A stretch of 64,000 nt of DNA from Agrocybe praecox (taxonomy: Eukaryota > Basidiomycota > Agaricomycetes > Agaricales > Agrocybaceae), in contig OZ024846.1 in the NCBI GenBank assembly GCA_964017145.1, positions 2,852,001 through 2,916,000 on the forward strand. Direction: 5' to 3'. This document shows, piece by piece, positions 42,213 to 53,584 of the stretch. Positions within the stretch are counted from its first letter, which is position 1; each line of letters starts with the position of its first letter. A model generated the notes under the pieces. That model was not told where the DNA came from, ran no database searches, and saw only the letters and a program-made list of their open reading frames with translations. A program made the translations under genes and the position numbers.

Positions 42213-44465
42213 ATGACTCAAAAAAGAGGTAAGTTGTTGGATTTCGTGGACTGCAAGTTCCTCCCTACTCATATACTATATCCTAGATCAAAAAAATTCC
42301 TCAGACAGCGCTCGGAGAAAGAGTAAGCTCCATCACCGGCACTATAAGTATGAATTAATTGACTTTATTTCATGCAGATGCCGACGACGACTCCATGGAC
42401 GTGGAGGTCAACGAGCAAGGCTCACACGGTAACGCTACGACGTGGGTCGTCGTTGCTGATGAGGCCGTCGCCATCTTGGAGCACCCAGAGTGAGTAGTTC
42501 CGTATGATTTTCATATTACTTACTTACTTACTGAGTCATTTTAGTCAAATTCGGCGCTTTAACGTAACGGAATACCGTCAATTCTTCCTTGTACGTTTTG
42601 ACACGCGCGAAGAGGCCGCTGCCTACTACAACGGCATTATCTTTCGCGGTGCAGCGCCTTTAACCGCCCCTCTTTTCCCGCCAACCGCAACGGCGAACCC
42701 TCAAGTTGCTCAACAACTCAACAATCCAGAATCTAACGTGGGCTCTTCGCCGGGCGCTAAAGGAAATCCCATTGTTGTGGATACTCCACCAAAGGCTCCT
42801 GCCCCTTCAACTCGTTACCAGCGGATGCTTGCTATTGCACGCACCGTTGACACCCCAACCCCTTTCGATCGCAACCCGGGAGAGGTCAATCGCCAACGTC
42901 GTAGCAATCGACTCCTGCACTTTGCATCGGCGGCTATTTCCTCTAAGACCGCCGAAGCGCTCAATCTTGGACCAGAAAAAGCCGGCCGTGAGCCCTCCGG
43001 ATCCGGCCCTCGCCGTTTGCTCCCTGCTGCCTCCATCTCCGCTCCTCGTCCTCGTATGTCTTCTGGTCCTGCCTCTCGTCGCTTATTCCCTGCACCTTCT
43101 GTTTCGTCTCGCCCCCGTGGAGTCCGACCTGCACCTCCGACTTCCCGTACCAACACCTCTGCCTGTTCTAATCTCCCTACTGTCTGGATCGAAAGCACGG
43201 ACTCAGATTCTCAGGACACCTCCGACGATGAGGCTGGGGCACCCGCCAATGAAAACTTGTGCAAGCGTTGTGCGATCGAACCGGTCCTGCCGTGTCCAGG
43301 TGCAGGGACGGATCGCCCTAGAATCACTTCTGGCTCTGCTAAATCGGCTCCAAAAATCGTAGCAGCACCCCCAACGGCATCCGACACATCAGCACCAAAA
43401 CTCTGGGCAAGAACTGGAGCCAGCAGCTTTGCAGCTCCAAAAGGAAAGGATTCGAACACCCCTAACTCTGCCAGCATTCTTTCGGCATCAGGACCCCCGG
43501 CAATGCAAGAACCGAAGAAACAGAGTCGGATCTTGGCTGCTGTCGACGCAGCACTGCCATTCGCTAATCCCTCTCGCGCTCGTACTCGCCCCACGGTTGC
43601 CGTCTCTGCTCCACCCCTGTCAAGGCATCAAAAAAGTCTCCAATATCGTCGAAATCTGCCCAATGCAACCCCAGGCAAAAAAACGAAAATCATCAGGAAA
43701 TATTACGACCCACTATACGAGGATATGCCAGAAACAGCACCCTATTCGGAACTCGAAGTCACGGATACCGACACGGACGACAACGAAACTTCTGACGATG
43801 ACGGTATTAGTATTGACGATGAGCAGCACGCAAAGCAAAAGGGGAAAGGCAAGAGTAAGGCCACCGAGGTTGCTAACGACGATAACGACACGACCTTCCC
43901 TCGTAAACGTAAGGCACCGTCCACCCCCCTCAATGGCGAGTCGAAACGCTACGTAGCCCGAACACCCGACATGCACGACTACCGTGTCATGCTCGAGGAG
44001 GCTACGGCAACTCCTATACCTGCCAGTACCGTCTCTCCACGCGGTGCAATGGATTACGCGACCTCTCCTTTTGCATCCACCTCCTCTGCACCCATATCTG
44101 CTGCTCACGTTCTAGCCCCCTTCGCTACTTTCTCCGCTCCAAGCACCCAACATATGCTGCCCGCTGAGCCACCTGCTCCAGCACGTCATGTTTCCCCGCC
44201 TCCGACACTCCTTCAAGTTCCACCTCCAGCACTTCCTCACCAACAATCATCGACGTCTATTCCGCCATCCCCCCTACTTTCATCACCGTCGCCGCCACTT
44301 ATCGTTTCAGCATCTCAACCACCTGCATACGTTAATGTACCCCCTCCGCCATACACCATCATTGCCAATAGGGAGGATAGCGTTATGTTAGACGCGGCGA
44401 GTGAGTTTGGGGATTTCTCGGACATCGACTCCTCCTATCTTGATGGTATCCCTGAATTGAACTGA
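42213..44465 (+). CDS. KDZ-element gene: large Ser/Pro-rich, mostly disordered protein
   Basis: It starts MTQKR at 42213, with small exons joined by introns at about 42228, 42330 and 42488, and a last exon 42545-44465. The N-terminal 100 residues look folded (TTWVVVADEAVAILEHPD, then IRRFNVTEYRQFFLVRFDTREEAAAYYNGIIF). The rest is low complexity: Ala/Pro/Ser-rich, a Cys cluster NLCKRCAIEPVLPC at about 43255, an acidic stretch (TDTDTDDNETSDDDGISIDD, about 43770), a basic KQKGKGKSKA and a proline-rich C-terminus. It is transcribed away from the uncharacterised protein at 41569 (about 640 bp between starts). I do not recognise a family. A scaffold or DNA-end-binding role in the element is possible but not shown. 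Confidence 0.65.
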
Positions 44466-45541
44466 GTTCGGATTGTCCTGTTTTATTTTTTCTGCTTGCT
44501 TGACCATCATATATTTCTCTGCCCTATGCATCTCTGCCATCCTTTCTATGTCTTTATGCTTTTATGACCACTTTATGCCATTATGCCACCTAGTGTTCTC
44601 TCTCTCTCTTCCTATGGTACAGTAGTCAATAGTTGTTATTTACTTGTCATTCGAGGCGATGTTTTTCACGTTTTATTTTGTTCACAATGAAATGTTTTTT
44701 ATGCCTCGAAATGCGCGTATTCATATATAAGTCTACAACTACGACTACTAGCAACAATGTGTCTGAACTTAAGACAATGGTACTCTCCTTGTCCCTTGCT
44801 ATTTTGGACTCCTTCTTTTTCTGTGTTCTGTGGTCCGCGAGTGATGCTAGTCTCGACGTAAAATATATTATTTTAGCACCAACACTCGACGAGAATAAGT
44901 ATCGTAGAATGTGTCTGAACTTAAGACGATGGTACTTTCCTTGTCCCTTGCTATTTTGGACTCCTTTTTCTGTGTTCTGTGGTCCGCGAGTGTTGCTAGT
45001 CTCGACGTAAAATATATTATTTTAGTACCAGCACTCGACAAGAATAAGTATCGTAGCCCAAGTCTGATTGCATAAGTATTAAGTTCGAAAATAAGACCTG
45101 AAATGTTAAGTTTGAGAACAAGACCTGAAGAACTTCGAAACTTCTGGTCAAGGAACTTCAACTTCAAACATATAGTAATAATATTTGCGATGCCTAGCGT
45201 TTTGGCAAACTATTGTAGCCAAAATCTGAGTGCATAATTTTAATACGAGGTACTGTCGATGTTAAGTTCGAGAGTAAGACCTGAAGAACCTCCAAACTTC
45301 AGATCAAGGAACTTCAACTTCGTGCATTTCTTGAATGACTAACCAAGTTGAGTCGTATTTCCTGTATTCCTCTCATTTTAAAGGGAGAATTCAATAGATA
45401 TAGACATTACAGTCACATTCATGTACTTATTTGAGGAAGGAAACAAATGGCTAATATAATATTCTCAAAAAACATTGGTATTGAGCGCACAAAACCACCA
45501 CACTTGTTACAAGATCTATTTTTAAACACTATGTACAAAAT
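44466..45541. other. 3'-to-3' intergenic region of the KDZ element with tandem repeats
   Basis: No gene. It holds a 150-bp tandem duplication (44759-45056) and a second diverged direct repeat (GAAGAACTTCGAAACTTC at about 45126 and GAAGAACCTCCAAACTTC at about 45280, both followed by AAGGAACTTCAACTTC). Confidence 0.6.
44759..45056. repeat. Tandem duplication, about 150-bp unit, two copies
   Basis: GTGTCTGAACTTAAGACAAT at 44759 and GTGTCTGAACTTAAGACGAT at 44911, each ending GAATAAGTATCGTAG. The units differ by a few bases and a short T-run length change. Confidence 0.8.
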
Positions 45542-47241
45542 CTATGAATTAGAAGCTAGCTGTCGTTTACGTTCGGGAATGAGAGGTAGTAGAGAGAGAC
45601 CATGAACCCAGCGTTGTTTTTCCTTCAGCAATATCTTGTCGAGTTCATTATGAGTAAATGACTTATAATACTCCTCAGAGGTCTTGAAGTCATGGTCCAC
45701 CCACCGAAATAAACCGCCCGCAGTGTATTGAGCGAATGAGTATCGTCGTTCGTGAGCAGATATAGCAGTGTTGGAGTGGGTGATGACAGCAGAGGTAATC
45801 AGGATAGTTGAGCCGGGAGGGAATTCGATGGCGACGCGACACTCCCACAACACAAGATGGCCGCCTCGTGTTGGGTCGTAGTTGCCGAAAGAAGTGATGG
45901 CGCAAAGGCCATAGGGAAGGTTGCCAAAATCTTTGTGTCGGTAGCATACGGTTCGAGGGCCAAGATTGTAAGTGAAGGCGGATAAAATGCTGTTGTTAAA
46001 CACGCGTTCGAGTTCCGGATGCGCGTTGTGAAAGAGGCGTAAAGATTCTACGTAGTGGGTATGAAGTTCTGGAGCCCAGGTCGCTATCGCAGCTACGATT
46101 TTAAAAAGATATATTTTAGTCTAACGCGAGAGGGATGAGCGTTCGTACATACCGGTTACAAAACCCGTCAGTCTCTTGAAGATGGGCAGCTCGTTAAGCT
46201 CTTTCAACACCTGAGTATTCGGCCCCTTTACGTTGGAACCATCAGGGCGAAGATTTCCTGGTCTCTCTTGACCACCGCCGTGAGAGATGCCGGAGGACAG
46301 AGTAACGAAATCACCGCGTCGATTTGCAGCTTTGCCGGGCTTAGACTTTGGAAGAACACATCGAGGTCTTTGAATTTCCATCGCTGCGACTGCTTCTGCT
46401 TGTAGCATGGACCAATTCTCGTCCTTCGGTTGCCCTGCTAGGAGACCGATGAAACACCTGCGCTGGTCAATGATTGGCATAGGGGTTCTACTGGACAGAT
46501 CAGAGAACGCCGGCAGTAGAGAATAAATGATACGCACATTCCGTCCCATTTATGCACCGTGAACCCCAGTTCCCCCTCTATCTCTTCGATGGTGTGGATT
46601 AGCTTGGACCGCAGTCTATCGTCCTTCCCAATGAACGCCGATTTAGTAACATCGCTTTGTGCAAAGTCGAGAGTGCACGCGATTGGGTCGGCCTTCTTCA
46701 CAACCTTCTCAATTATTTCCTCTCGAACCTTGTATTCGCCAATCAGCTGGGCAGCCTTTTCCGCCTCCCTTTTCTTCTTGCGAGCGGCGCGGCTGTGTTC
46801 TTTATTTTTACGTTTTCTCTTTCTTTTAGAACTGGTGTCGTTTGGGTTGTCGTTGATTTGGTCTAGTTTAGGTTGGTTTTTGATAGGTCCTGCTGGGGCA
46901 TTCAGATTTATGGCGCGTGAAGAATCATTGATGAGGAGTGGTGGGACGCTGGGATCATCAAAAATATCTTCACCAATTGAGGACAGAGGCGAGAGGCCAA
47001 AAACAGCTGGGTCGAGAATGGAATCGTCCAGTGATAGACTTGTAGGGTTAACTTGCAGAGGCGGTGGGAGACGAATGTTTTCAAGATCATCCTCAAAGTC
47101 AGAGTCATCCCCTCCAATGGAAGACATAGGCGATAGGCTAAAAATTATGGGGTCGAGTTCGTTTTGGTTTTGTAAGTGACTTGTTGCCATGAGTAAGGAG
47201 GTAAAATCAACGTTGGGGTCGAACAAAACTTGGACCTCCAT
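45542..47241 (-). CDS. TET/JBP-family 2-oxoglutarate/Fe(II) dioxygenase inside the KDZ element
   Basis: Three exons: 47241-46539, 46490-46153 and 46092-45542, with introns GTGCGT...CAG and GTATGT...TAG. The N-terminal 190 residues are disordered, with a basic KRKRKRKNKEHSRAARKKKR segment that could be a nuclear signal. The catalytic domain spans exons 2-3. FTYNLGPRTVCYRHKDFGN carries the iron-binding H-x-D (45929-45937). GNYDPTRGGHLVLWE and EFPPGSTILITSAVITHSN carry the double-stranded beta-helix PGS turn and the distal His (about 45776). ERRYSFAQYTAGGLFRW carries the 2-oxoglutarate-binding Arg. These are the hallmarks of TET/JBP enzymes, which hydroxylate 5-methylcytosine or thymine in DNA using 2-oxoglutarate, O2 and Fe(II). 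All metal and co-substrate residues are intact. The DNA base it acts on is inferred from the family. Confidence 0.85.
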
Positions 47242-47562
47242 CTGGTAAGCAGCGACTCAGCGGGGTAGCGGTGGTTATATCAAGAGATTCTGGGCAAAGA
47301 GTTGAGGGGAGGAGAAAGAGGGAGCCGAAGAGAGAGTTCCCTGGCTTGGGCACACCAATCTTCAGCTCGTTGAAGTTGAACCGAACTATTTTAATATCTA
47401 ATAATTACCGCATTCAACCACTTATCATCTGATGGCTTATTAAAGCGATGATCACATGACGCGTGCCAGAAACTCCTGGTTAACTTACGTGTTAAGTACC
47501 TTTGAATAACCTCCGGCGAAACTTACGCGTTGAGTGCCTACCCTGGAATAACCTCTGGACTC
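47242..47562. promoter_or_regulatory. Shared divergent promoter region of the TET/JBP and KDZ transposase genes
   Basis: The two start codons lie 321 bp apart on opposite strands, so both genes must be driven from here. Near-repeats CTTACGTGTTAAGTACCTTTGAATAACCTCCGGCG and CTTACGCGTTGAGTGCCTACCCTGGAATAACCTCTGG (short cores CTTACGYGTTRAGT and GAATAACCTC) lie at about 47485-47560. They could be paired regulatory sites. No factor can be named. Confidence 0.5.
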
Positions 47563-50500
47563 ATGTCAACAAGGCCGAAGAAAAAGCCTAAGAAAACGGC
47601 CAGCAAGGCTTATCACGATGAAATACCGGTATTTGGAGCTTACGATACGATACACGCACGAGAGGGAAAACTCCGGCGTATGGGCAATACCGTTCTGGCT
47701 GCCCCAATGGGTCGAGATCCCACCCTTCCTGATAATCTTTGGCAAAGCGCGCCCTCTTGGGAACCACCCGATAGCGAGGAGTTTGCCCTTGATGCTACAG
47801 CCGACTTATACGAATCAGTCTTGGAATGTGATGTAATGGTTGACGTACCGGGAAAGGTGAAGAAAAGGAAGAAGACTGAACTCTCGGTAAGGCAAGCTTT
47901 TCTCCTTCCCTGATTCTTCTAAACTGTCAATGCCTCAGAAACGCCCGCATGTTGCTTGGAAGATAAATCATCGTCAAATATATCTCGAGGAAATTCTGCG
48001 CTGGTCTGCTCGGGGGGACTTTGTGACTCACCAACACTGTCCGGATTGTGTCTCTCGAAAAAACGAGGCACTGGGCTCCCCTCTCTATCGCTGTGAAGAC
48101 TGCCTCCTTCCGGACTTGTGCTGTTCCCCATGCTGCGTGAAACGACATCGGCAGCTGCCATTTCATCGAATCAAGGTACTTTCAATCGATCATCTTATTT
48201 TCATGTCTGATATTTACTTCATATATAGAAATGGAACGGGACTAATTTTGAGAATGTAACTCTCAAGGCATTGGGATTAAAAATCCAGCTGAATCACTCT
48301 GGATTTAGCTGCGAGAATCCTGTGCCTTGTCATTCAAGGCTTCTTGTTCTGCACACCAACGGAATCCACGAAGTATCGATCATGTATTGCGCCTGCACTC
48401 GATCCATTCCATACCACCTGCAGCTTCTCCGCCGACGTATCTATCCCGCAACCCAACTCAATCCAAAGGCGTGCGCTACATTCGAGCTGTTGGATCAGCT
48501 ACACAAATATGCATTAACTACCAAAGCCTCCACTTACGATTTTTACCGTGCGCTGGAAAGAATGACGGACAACACTGGTCTGCATCCACAACGATCACAC
48601 TACAGAGCCTTATTTCGCATGATCATGCAATGGCGCCACCTAAAGATGCTGAAGTGGGCGGGTAGAGCGCACGATGCCTCTGGGGTTGAGGCAACTAAAC
48701 CAGGAGAATTGGCAGTTAGGTGCCCTTCGTGCCCATATCCCGGCATCAACTTGCCAGATGGGTGGGAGAATGCACCCGATGGAATGAAGTGAGTTCACAG
48801 CCCCGTTGTCATTCCACGTCTAATGATTATATGCAGATTTCTCTACATGGTCGTAGTCTGCATGGACGCTAATTTTCGTTTAAAAAATCAACTCGTCTCG
48901 AACTACTCGCAGGACCCGGGCTTGGGGATAGGGTGGGGGTACATGGTGCCACGCGAACCGTACGAGTCGTATGTTTTAAGTAGAGCCGATGATGACGATG
49001 TGAGTAACTTGTTTTTTGTTTCTCCTTCACGTTCTGAGCTTTCATCAGATTAGTACATGCGTAGGATTTCAAGCCTTAGCAAAAGCGAATACCAAATTTT
49101 CTCGTGGACTACGTTATACTGGCGTCAACATGACGGTGTGCGGTCGTTCCGAAATGATATTTCCGGTGGGTGTTGGGAACCTGCATAAAGGCGAGCGGTA
49201 TGTTTTTCTTACCCTTTACCGTGTGCTTTGGGCATTAAATAATTCCTAGATATGCAAACATGGATTACATATTCGGCTCCGTTCTTCAAGGAGTGCTTGT
49301 TCCTCTTGTCTTGATCAGCTACGATGTTGCGTGTCAATGGTTCATCAATCTATTCAAACGAATTGAAAATCACTGGCCCCCACATATCAAGCCCCAACCA
49401 CACGTTACAGTTACCCCTGCCATCCCCAAGCTTCACGAGCCCATGCATCAAACCAGTGGGCACCAAGTCTACTCTCTCAACTACATACACGGTGTTGGTC
49501 TAGCGGACTGCGAGTGTCCCGAGCGCGTATGGAGCCCGCACAATGCGTTAGGAAATGCTACAAAAACTCAGGGACCTGGCTCAAGACACGACGTACTAGA
49601 CGACCATTTTGGGTTTTGGAATTGGGAAAAGTATATTGGACAAGGCAAAACTCTTGCACGTCGTTATCGGGCAGCAGTCGCGGATCGCAACCTCCTTAAG
49701 GAAAGTCATCGAGGCCTAAATTCAACTTTGCGGCGGGAGACTGTTCTTGAATGGGAAAGGTTATGCAAGGAGTGGGAGTCTGCTCCCTTTCCAAAGACGA
49801 CAATATTCAACCCTTATCATACAGATGGCGAATGTGAGCCGTCATCGGTTGTTTTAAACCTAATAACTTCTTTCTGAATTCATCTTTGGATGTAGGTATC
49901 TCTGAGGCCACAGTGAGGAAAGATCTCGCAGAGGAAGAGAAACGCATTCTCGACTCAGGTGTTGCTCAACTCCATCGAACGTCAGCGTCGTCCTTTATCC
50001 TCATGGCTCTAGATCTTGAACATACCCAGTGAGTTAATCTGTATATGATTTTACATGGACGTTCATTTATGATCTTTGGTGTCAAAGGCGTCGTCTTCGT
50101 CGAGCTGTTATGGATCCTCTTTCTTCCTCCACCCTTCGGAAGGAGGGGTCAATTGCTGAGCAACGCAATACATTGCAAACTCGTATTCGTGCTTGGGAGT
50201 CGCTTCTGCCTGTCTACATGCCTGGACTACTACAATACCAAAACGACTGCAGTCGCTCGTCGGTTCCCAACGTGTTCACCCCACAATCCGACCACCCAGA
50301 GGACGCCATTATTATCTGTCCGTCTCATATTCCTGAACCTGCTCGAACGTCAATTTGTCGCCCTGGATTGGCGAAGATAGAGGGAAAGATGCGTACCGCT
50401 CAGTGCAGCGACGCATTAGATGAACTACGAAGGACATTGAAGCTCAAGCAACGCATGGTATTGTTCAAGAACCGAAACGTGAGAGGGCAGCGCGAGGGTA

Positions 50501-51348
50501 CTCGCTCCCGAGCCCTAATTGACGCCGTTCATCTTCGAGCTCGGCGATCAGCCGATAAATATCGTGTTGCAAGGCAGGCAAAGATGTCTCTCGAAGGACC
50601 CGGTGACTGGGAGAAGCTATATCGCCCCCTCCTTGACAGCGACATTCGAAGCTATCAAGACCCTGCCAAGCCTACAAAGAAAGTTGGTCGTCCAGGAACC
50701 CTCGAAGACGGCCAAATCGAGAATAACGTCGCCCACGAAGAGGAGGAATTTTCCCTCATCAACGAACCTCGAGATCGCAGGGACGGCACTGGCGAAACAC
50801 GGAAAACCCTTTCCTGGATTTGGCTGACACCTGGCGCAATTATCGTAGAAGATGAGAAGGACGATATCGTAATCTCCGAATGGGCTAAGAGCCGAGCACG
50901 GGCATGCAGGGCGCAAGAAGAAGTTCATCTCTTGAAGGAAGAGATGCGCCGAGTTCTAGCCTATCTCCAGTGGAAAGCTCGATGGTGGAGAACCAAGATC
51001 GACTGCCGCTCCAACTTATCACCCCAGGTGTCGGAAGCTCTCAACGCATACGCTGAGATGCAAGCTCGCAGGCAAGACGACTTATCACACAAATTTGTCG
51101 AACTTTGGAAGAAATCGCTTCAAGTTTCAGACTTAGGATCAACGTTATCTACTGCTTCCACCAGGGAATTCGATCAGGCTCATGAAAGTGTAGCATCGGA
51201 GACACAGGAAAGAGAGGACGTTGCGGATGATGAGGATGAAGAAGACGAAGACGACTATGAAGAGGAAGAAGAAGACCGCTCCCGCCGACTCGAACAGCAA
51301 GCTCTGGGCATTGAAGACTGCGATATGGACGATGTATCAAGTGCGTAA
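47563..51348 (+). CDS. KDZ (Kyakuja-Dileera-Zisupton) transposase
   Basis: It starts MSTRPKKKPKK. The exons join through introns at about 47890, 48175, 48790, 49001, 49199, 49837 and 50029. The N-terminus has a CxC2-type cysteine cluster (HQHCPDCVSRK...YRCEDCLLPDLCCSPCCVKRH, about 48030-48150) and KNPVPCHSR/YCACT pairs, then CPSCPYPGINLP. The catalytic core has MDANFRLKN (Asp at 48865), ISYDVACQW (Asp at 49323) and DCECPERVWSP (Glu at 49521). This is the D-D-E arrangement of KDZ enzymes with their typical YD-x-x-CQ block. The C-terminal 400 residues are charged and helical and end in an acidic tail (DDEDEEDEDDYEEEEED). No stop or frameshift was found, so the enzyme is probably active. It should cut at the 398-bp inverted repeats. 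Confidence 0.88.
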
Positions 51349-51604
51349 CGGATCACTGGAGGATTCTTTTGTTTTCTTTTCGTGTTTATTTCTTACTCTA
51401 CATGTTCTTGATCCCTATTTGTTATTACCCCTCATACTTGTAAAGTTACGTAGCTGAAATAGTATTTTGTATCATTCGTTCTGTACCGCATACCCTCGTC
51501 TGGTACTGTGGTTATAAATAAAAAAAATAGATCTCGGCGGTCTAGACCATTTAAATTTAGACATACATGACTCATTTTATATGATAGGCTAGGAACAAAT
51601 GAAA
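51349..51604. other. 3' flank of the KDZ transposase gene
   Basis: T-rich, with AATAAAAAAAATAGATC at about 51517 as a possible poly(A) signal. It is weakly similar to the inner side of the left terminal repeat. No gene. Confidence 0.4.
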
Positions 51605-52002
51605 CTAATTATACGACACACCTAAATATAACGCTACGCCTATGACGTCGCTATCAGATATTAATAGACGTCATCCAAAGTCATCCGCTGCCATCCATCC
51701 CTTCCCGTCCGCTTTTAGGCGCGCAAAGGGCATGAAAAAATAGAAAAATATTTATAGAACCTATTTGGGCTTTTGACGCCAACGAAAACACCACCACTAC
51801 GCCTGCAGCGTCTATTTACATGCTCAGACCCCTTGCTGACCACCAAAACAGTGTTGTTTACTAATGTTTACCAACAGCATCTTCTCTCTGGCTGCTGATG
51901 GCCTTCGGCACAGTTTGTGGGCGTGATATATCACTGCCGGGGTGGGCAACTGCCCTATATGATGTATACCAAAATGGCCAAATTGCCAGGTTTGATACAT
52001 CA
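51605..52002. repeat. Right 398-bp terminal inverted repeat of the KDZ element
   Basis: Ends CCAGGTTTGATACATCA. By eye it differs from the left copy at about four positions. Confidence 0.88.
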
Positions 52003-52774
52003 ATATAGCAGACAAGGCTGCAGGATTCGACTCCGCGTACTTCCAGGGGTGCATACAAAAAATGGAGGCCATCGTCATAACGTTCAATAACACCTTTCCA
52101 TCTGACTCCGTCGATGGATGGACGCCGGGAAGTCATATGGAATGGGACGCGTTGAACACCCATTGCAGATACTTTGACAGGCAGAGGAACGCAGGAAACC
52201 AGGTCCGCGTCGACTTTACTCAAGCAGAAGATCCAGACGGCGTATTGAAAGATATGGAATGCGATGGGTTCATTCACTCTGAAGACAACGCGGTTGAATA
52301 TCGCGCAAGACATGTCAACGCCCGGGACGGTACAATCACGTACGGCAATCACGATTCCTTTCGTCTGCGTCTAACGTACAATATCATTTATGCAGGTACA
52401 AACATGCTTCACCAATGACGATAAAGGAGGGAGATATCGTTGAGTTGTCCGTGTCATTCGCGGTTTTCCCTTTGAAAAACGGACGGTACAGCTTTCTTAC
52501 ACAGTTGAGAGGTGTTCTACTTGTCGATCAGACGGAAAGAGATGTAAGCCTATTATATTATCTTATACAGCAGTGCTAATGTTTATATTTTCAGAAAGCG
52601 GCCATACTTCGTATGCGTAGCAGGTACACTAGGCAGCCTTCCGCTCCGCAATATTCGAGAAAACGCAAGCCATTGTATCCCGAAGAAGAAGGGGTGGAGG
52701 AGGCTAGAAAGCGCATATCAGAGATGGAAATATCAGCATCGGGCGAGGTATCAGGAGCGAGTGGCGCTTTCTAG
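52003..52774 (+). pseudogene. 3' part of the mushroom gene cut by the KDZ element
   Basis: The frame is open right from the KDZ end (ADKAAGFDSAYFQGCIQKMEAIVITFNN at 52009-52092) and reads WTPGSHMEWDALNTHCRYFDRQRNAGNQVRVDF and VLKDMECDGFIHSEDN. After a junction at about 52330-52400 that I cannot place exactly, it continues EGDIVELSVSFAVFPLKNGRYSFLTQLRGVLLVD. An intron at about 52543-52593 leads to a basic, acidic tail ending SGASGAF at 52774. The beta-rich pattern with a central VELSVSF...RYSF could be an OB-like fold; that is a guess. It joins the frame of 37641-38412 across the transposon. Confidence 0.5.
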
Positions 52775-52832
52775 CGCTTTCTGATTAACGACAATATTTG
52801 ATACATAGTCATATGGTACAAATTCTTGGTAC

Positions 52833-53363
52833 ATGCCGAATACAAAGCGTTCTTACACTGACGCGGTCGGAAAGAGTATCCGAAACGCACAGCAAATGAA
52901 AATTTACACAGGGCAAACCTGGCTACCAGCTGCGATTCAAAGGAACAATATAATCACGAGGAAGAAAAGGGCCGGAAGAAGCACGATATATGAAACTGCA
53001 TCTGGGGTGGTAGGCGGGCGTACCGATAACAACGGAGATGGGACCCACACTATACACCAGAGACTTATGAAATTAGCGCCCTCAATGATTATGGGCCGAG
53101 CATACTTTCAAAATAGATTTTCCAAATATAGGATCGCAGCCAGATATGGGCCCATACATGACATCATATGCAATATACTTCATCGAAAAACTGCGTGCAA
53201 TATTCGAATTGCGTTGCCGAACGCATCTGCCCCGTACCTGCGAAGAAGGTGGGCAACACAGATGACCACTGAAACACCTAACATGGTCTGCCAGAGATTG
53301 GAAATGGATGGAACTTCTCAATATGAAGCCTGGAGATACGAAACAGGGGCCATATTAATATAA
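52833..53363 (+). CDS. Uncharacterised basic protein (176 aa)
   Basis: A single uninterrupted frame from ATG (MPNTKRSYTDAVGKSIRN) to stop. It is rich in Arg/Lys and Ile, with SGVVGGRTDNNGDGTHTIHQ in the middle and no membrane segment or known motif. It starts 59 bp after the neighbouring gene and is on the same strand. Its length and composition make it a plausible small basic nucleic-acid-binding protein, but nothing proves it. The start was chosen as the only ATG before the conserved-looking stretch. Confidence 0.45.
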   Translation: MPNTKRSYTDAVGKSIRNAQQMKIYTGQTWLPAAIQRNNIITRKKRAGRSTIYETASGVVGGRTDNNGDGTHTIHQRLMKLAPSMIMGRAYFQNRFSKYRIAARYGPIHDIICNILHRKTACNIRIALPNASAPYLRRRWATQMTTETPNMVCQRLEMDGTSQYEAWRYETGAILI

Positions 53364-53584
53364 GAAGAAGACCCGACTGCCGGACGTTAAAGAAGGGGAA
53401 GCGAACAAAGAGAATTCGGAAGGTGCAAACCGTGAACGTACAAATTACTAGGTGTATAGGTCGTCCACCAAGAATGAAAGCGTTTAATATTCAATACCGC
53501 TCGAAATATCAAAAATTGTATGCATTTTGAAGTAAGAAGAGTAAGAGGATGTACGGCAAGTTCAAGCTAATAGGTGAGAACCAG
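53364..53584. other. Spacer between convergent genes
   Basis: About 220 bp, no feature seen. Confidence 0.35.

Larger units (their letters stand above)
38413..52002. mobile_element. 13.6-kb KDZ-superfamily DNA transposon carrying a TET/JBP dioxygenase
   Basis: Bounded by 398-bp terminal inverted repeats (38413-38810 and 51605-52002) with about four mismatches. Four genes lie inside: an uncharacterised protein (38986-41569, minus), a Ser/Pro-rich protein (42213-44465, plus), a TET/JBP-family dioxygenase (45542-47241, minus) and the KDZ transposase (47563-51348, plus). All four frames can be followed from start to stop, so the element looks recent and possibly autonomous. I found no clear target duplication. 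KDZ elements that travel with TET/JBP genes are known from work on mushroom genomes; this is a clean example with long terminal repeats. It splits a host or older element gene (37641-38412 and 52003-52774). Confidence 0.85.

Noticed and set aside
52833..53363. Integrated small-virus capsid gene, suggested by the basic N-terminus
   Set aside because: No replication gene or capsid motif is nearby; basic composition alone is not enough.
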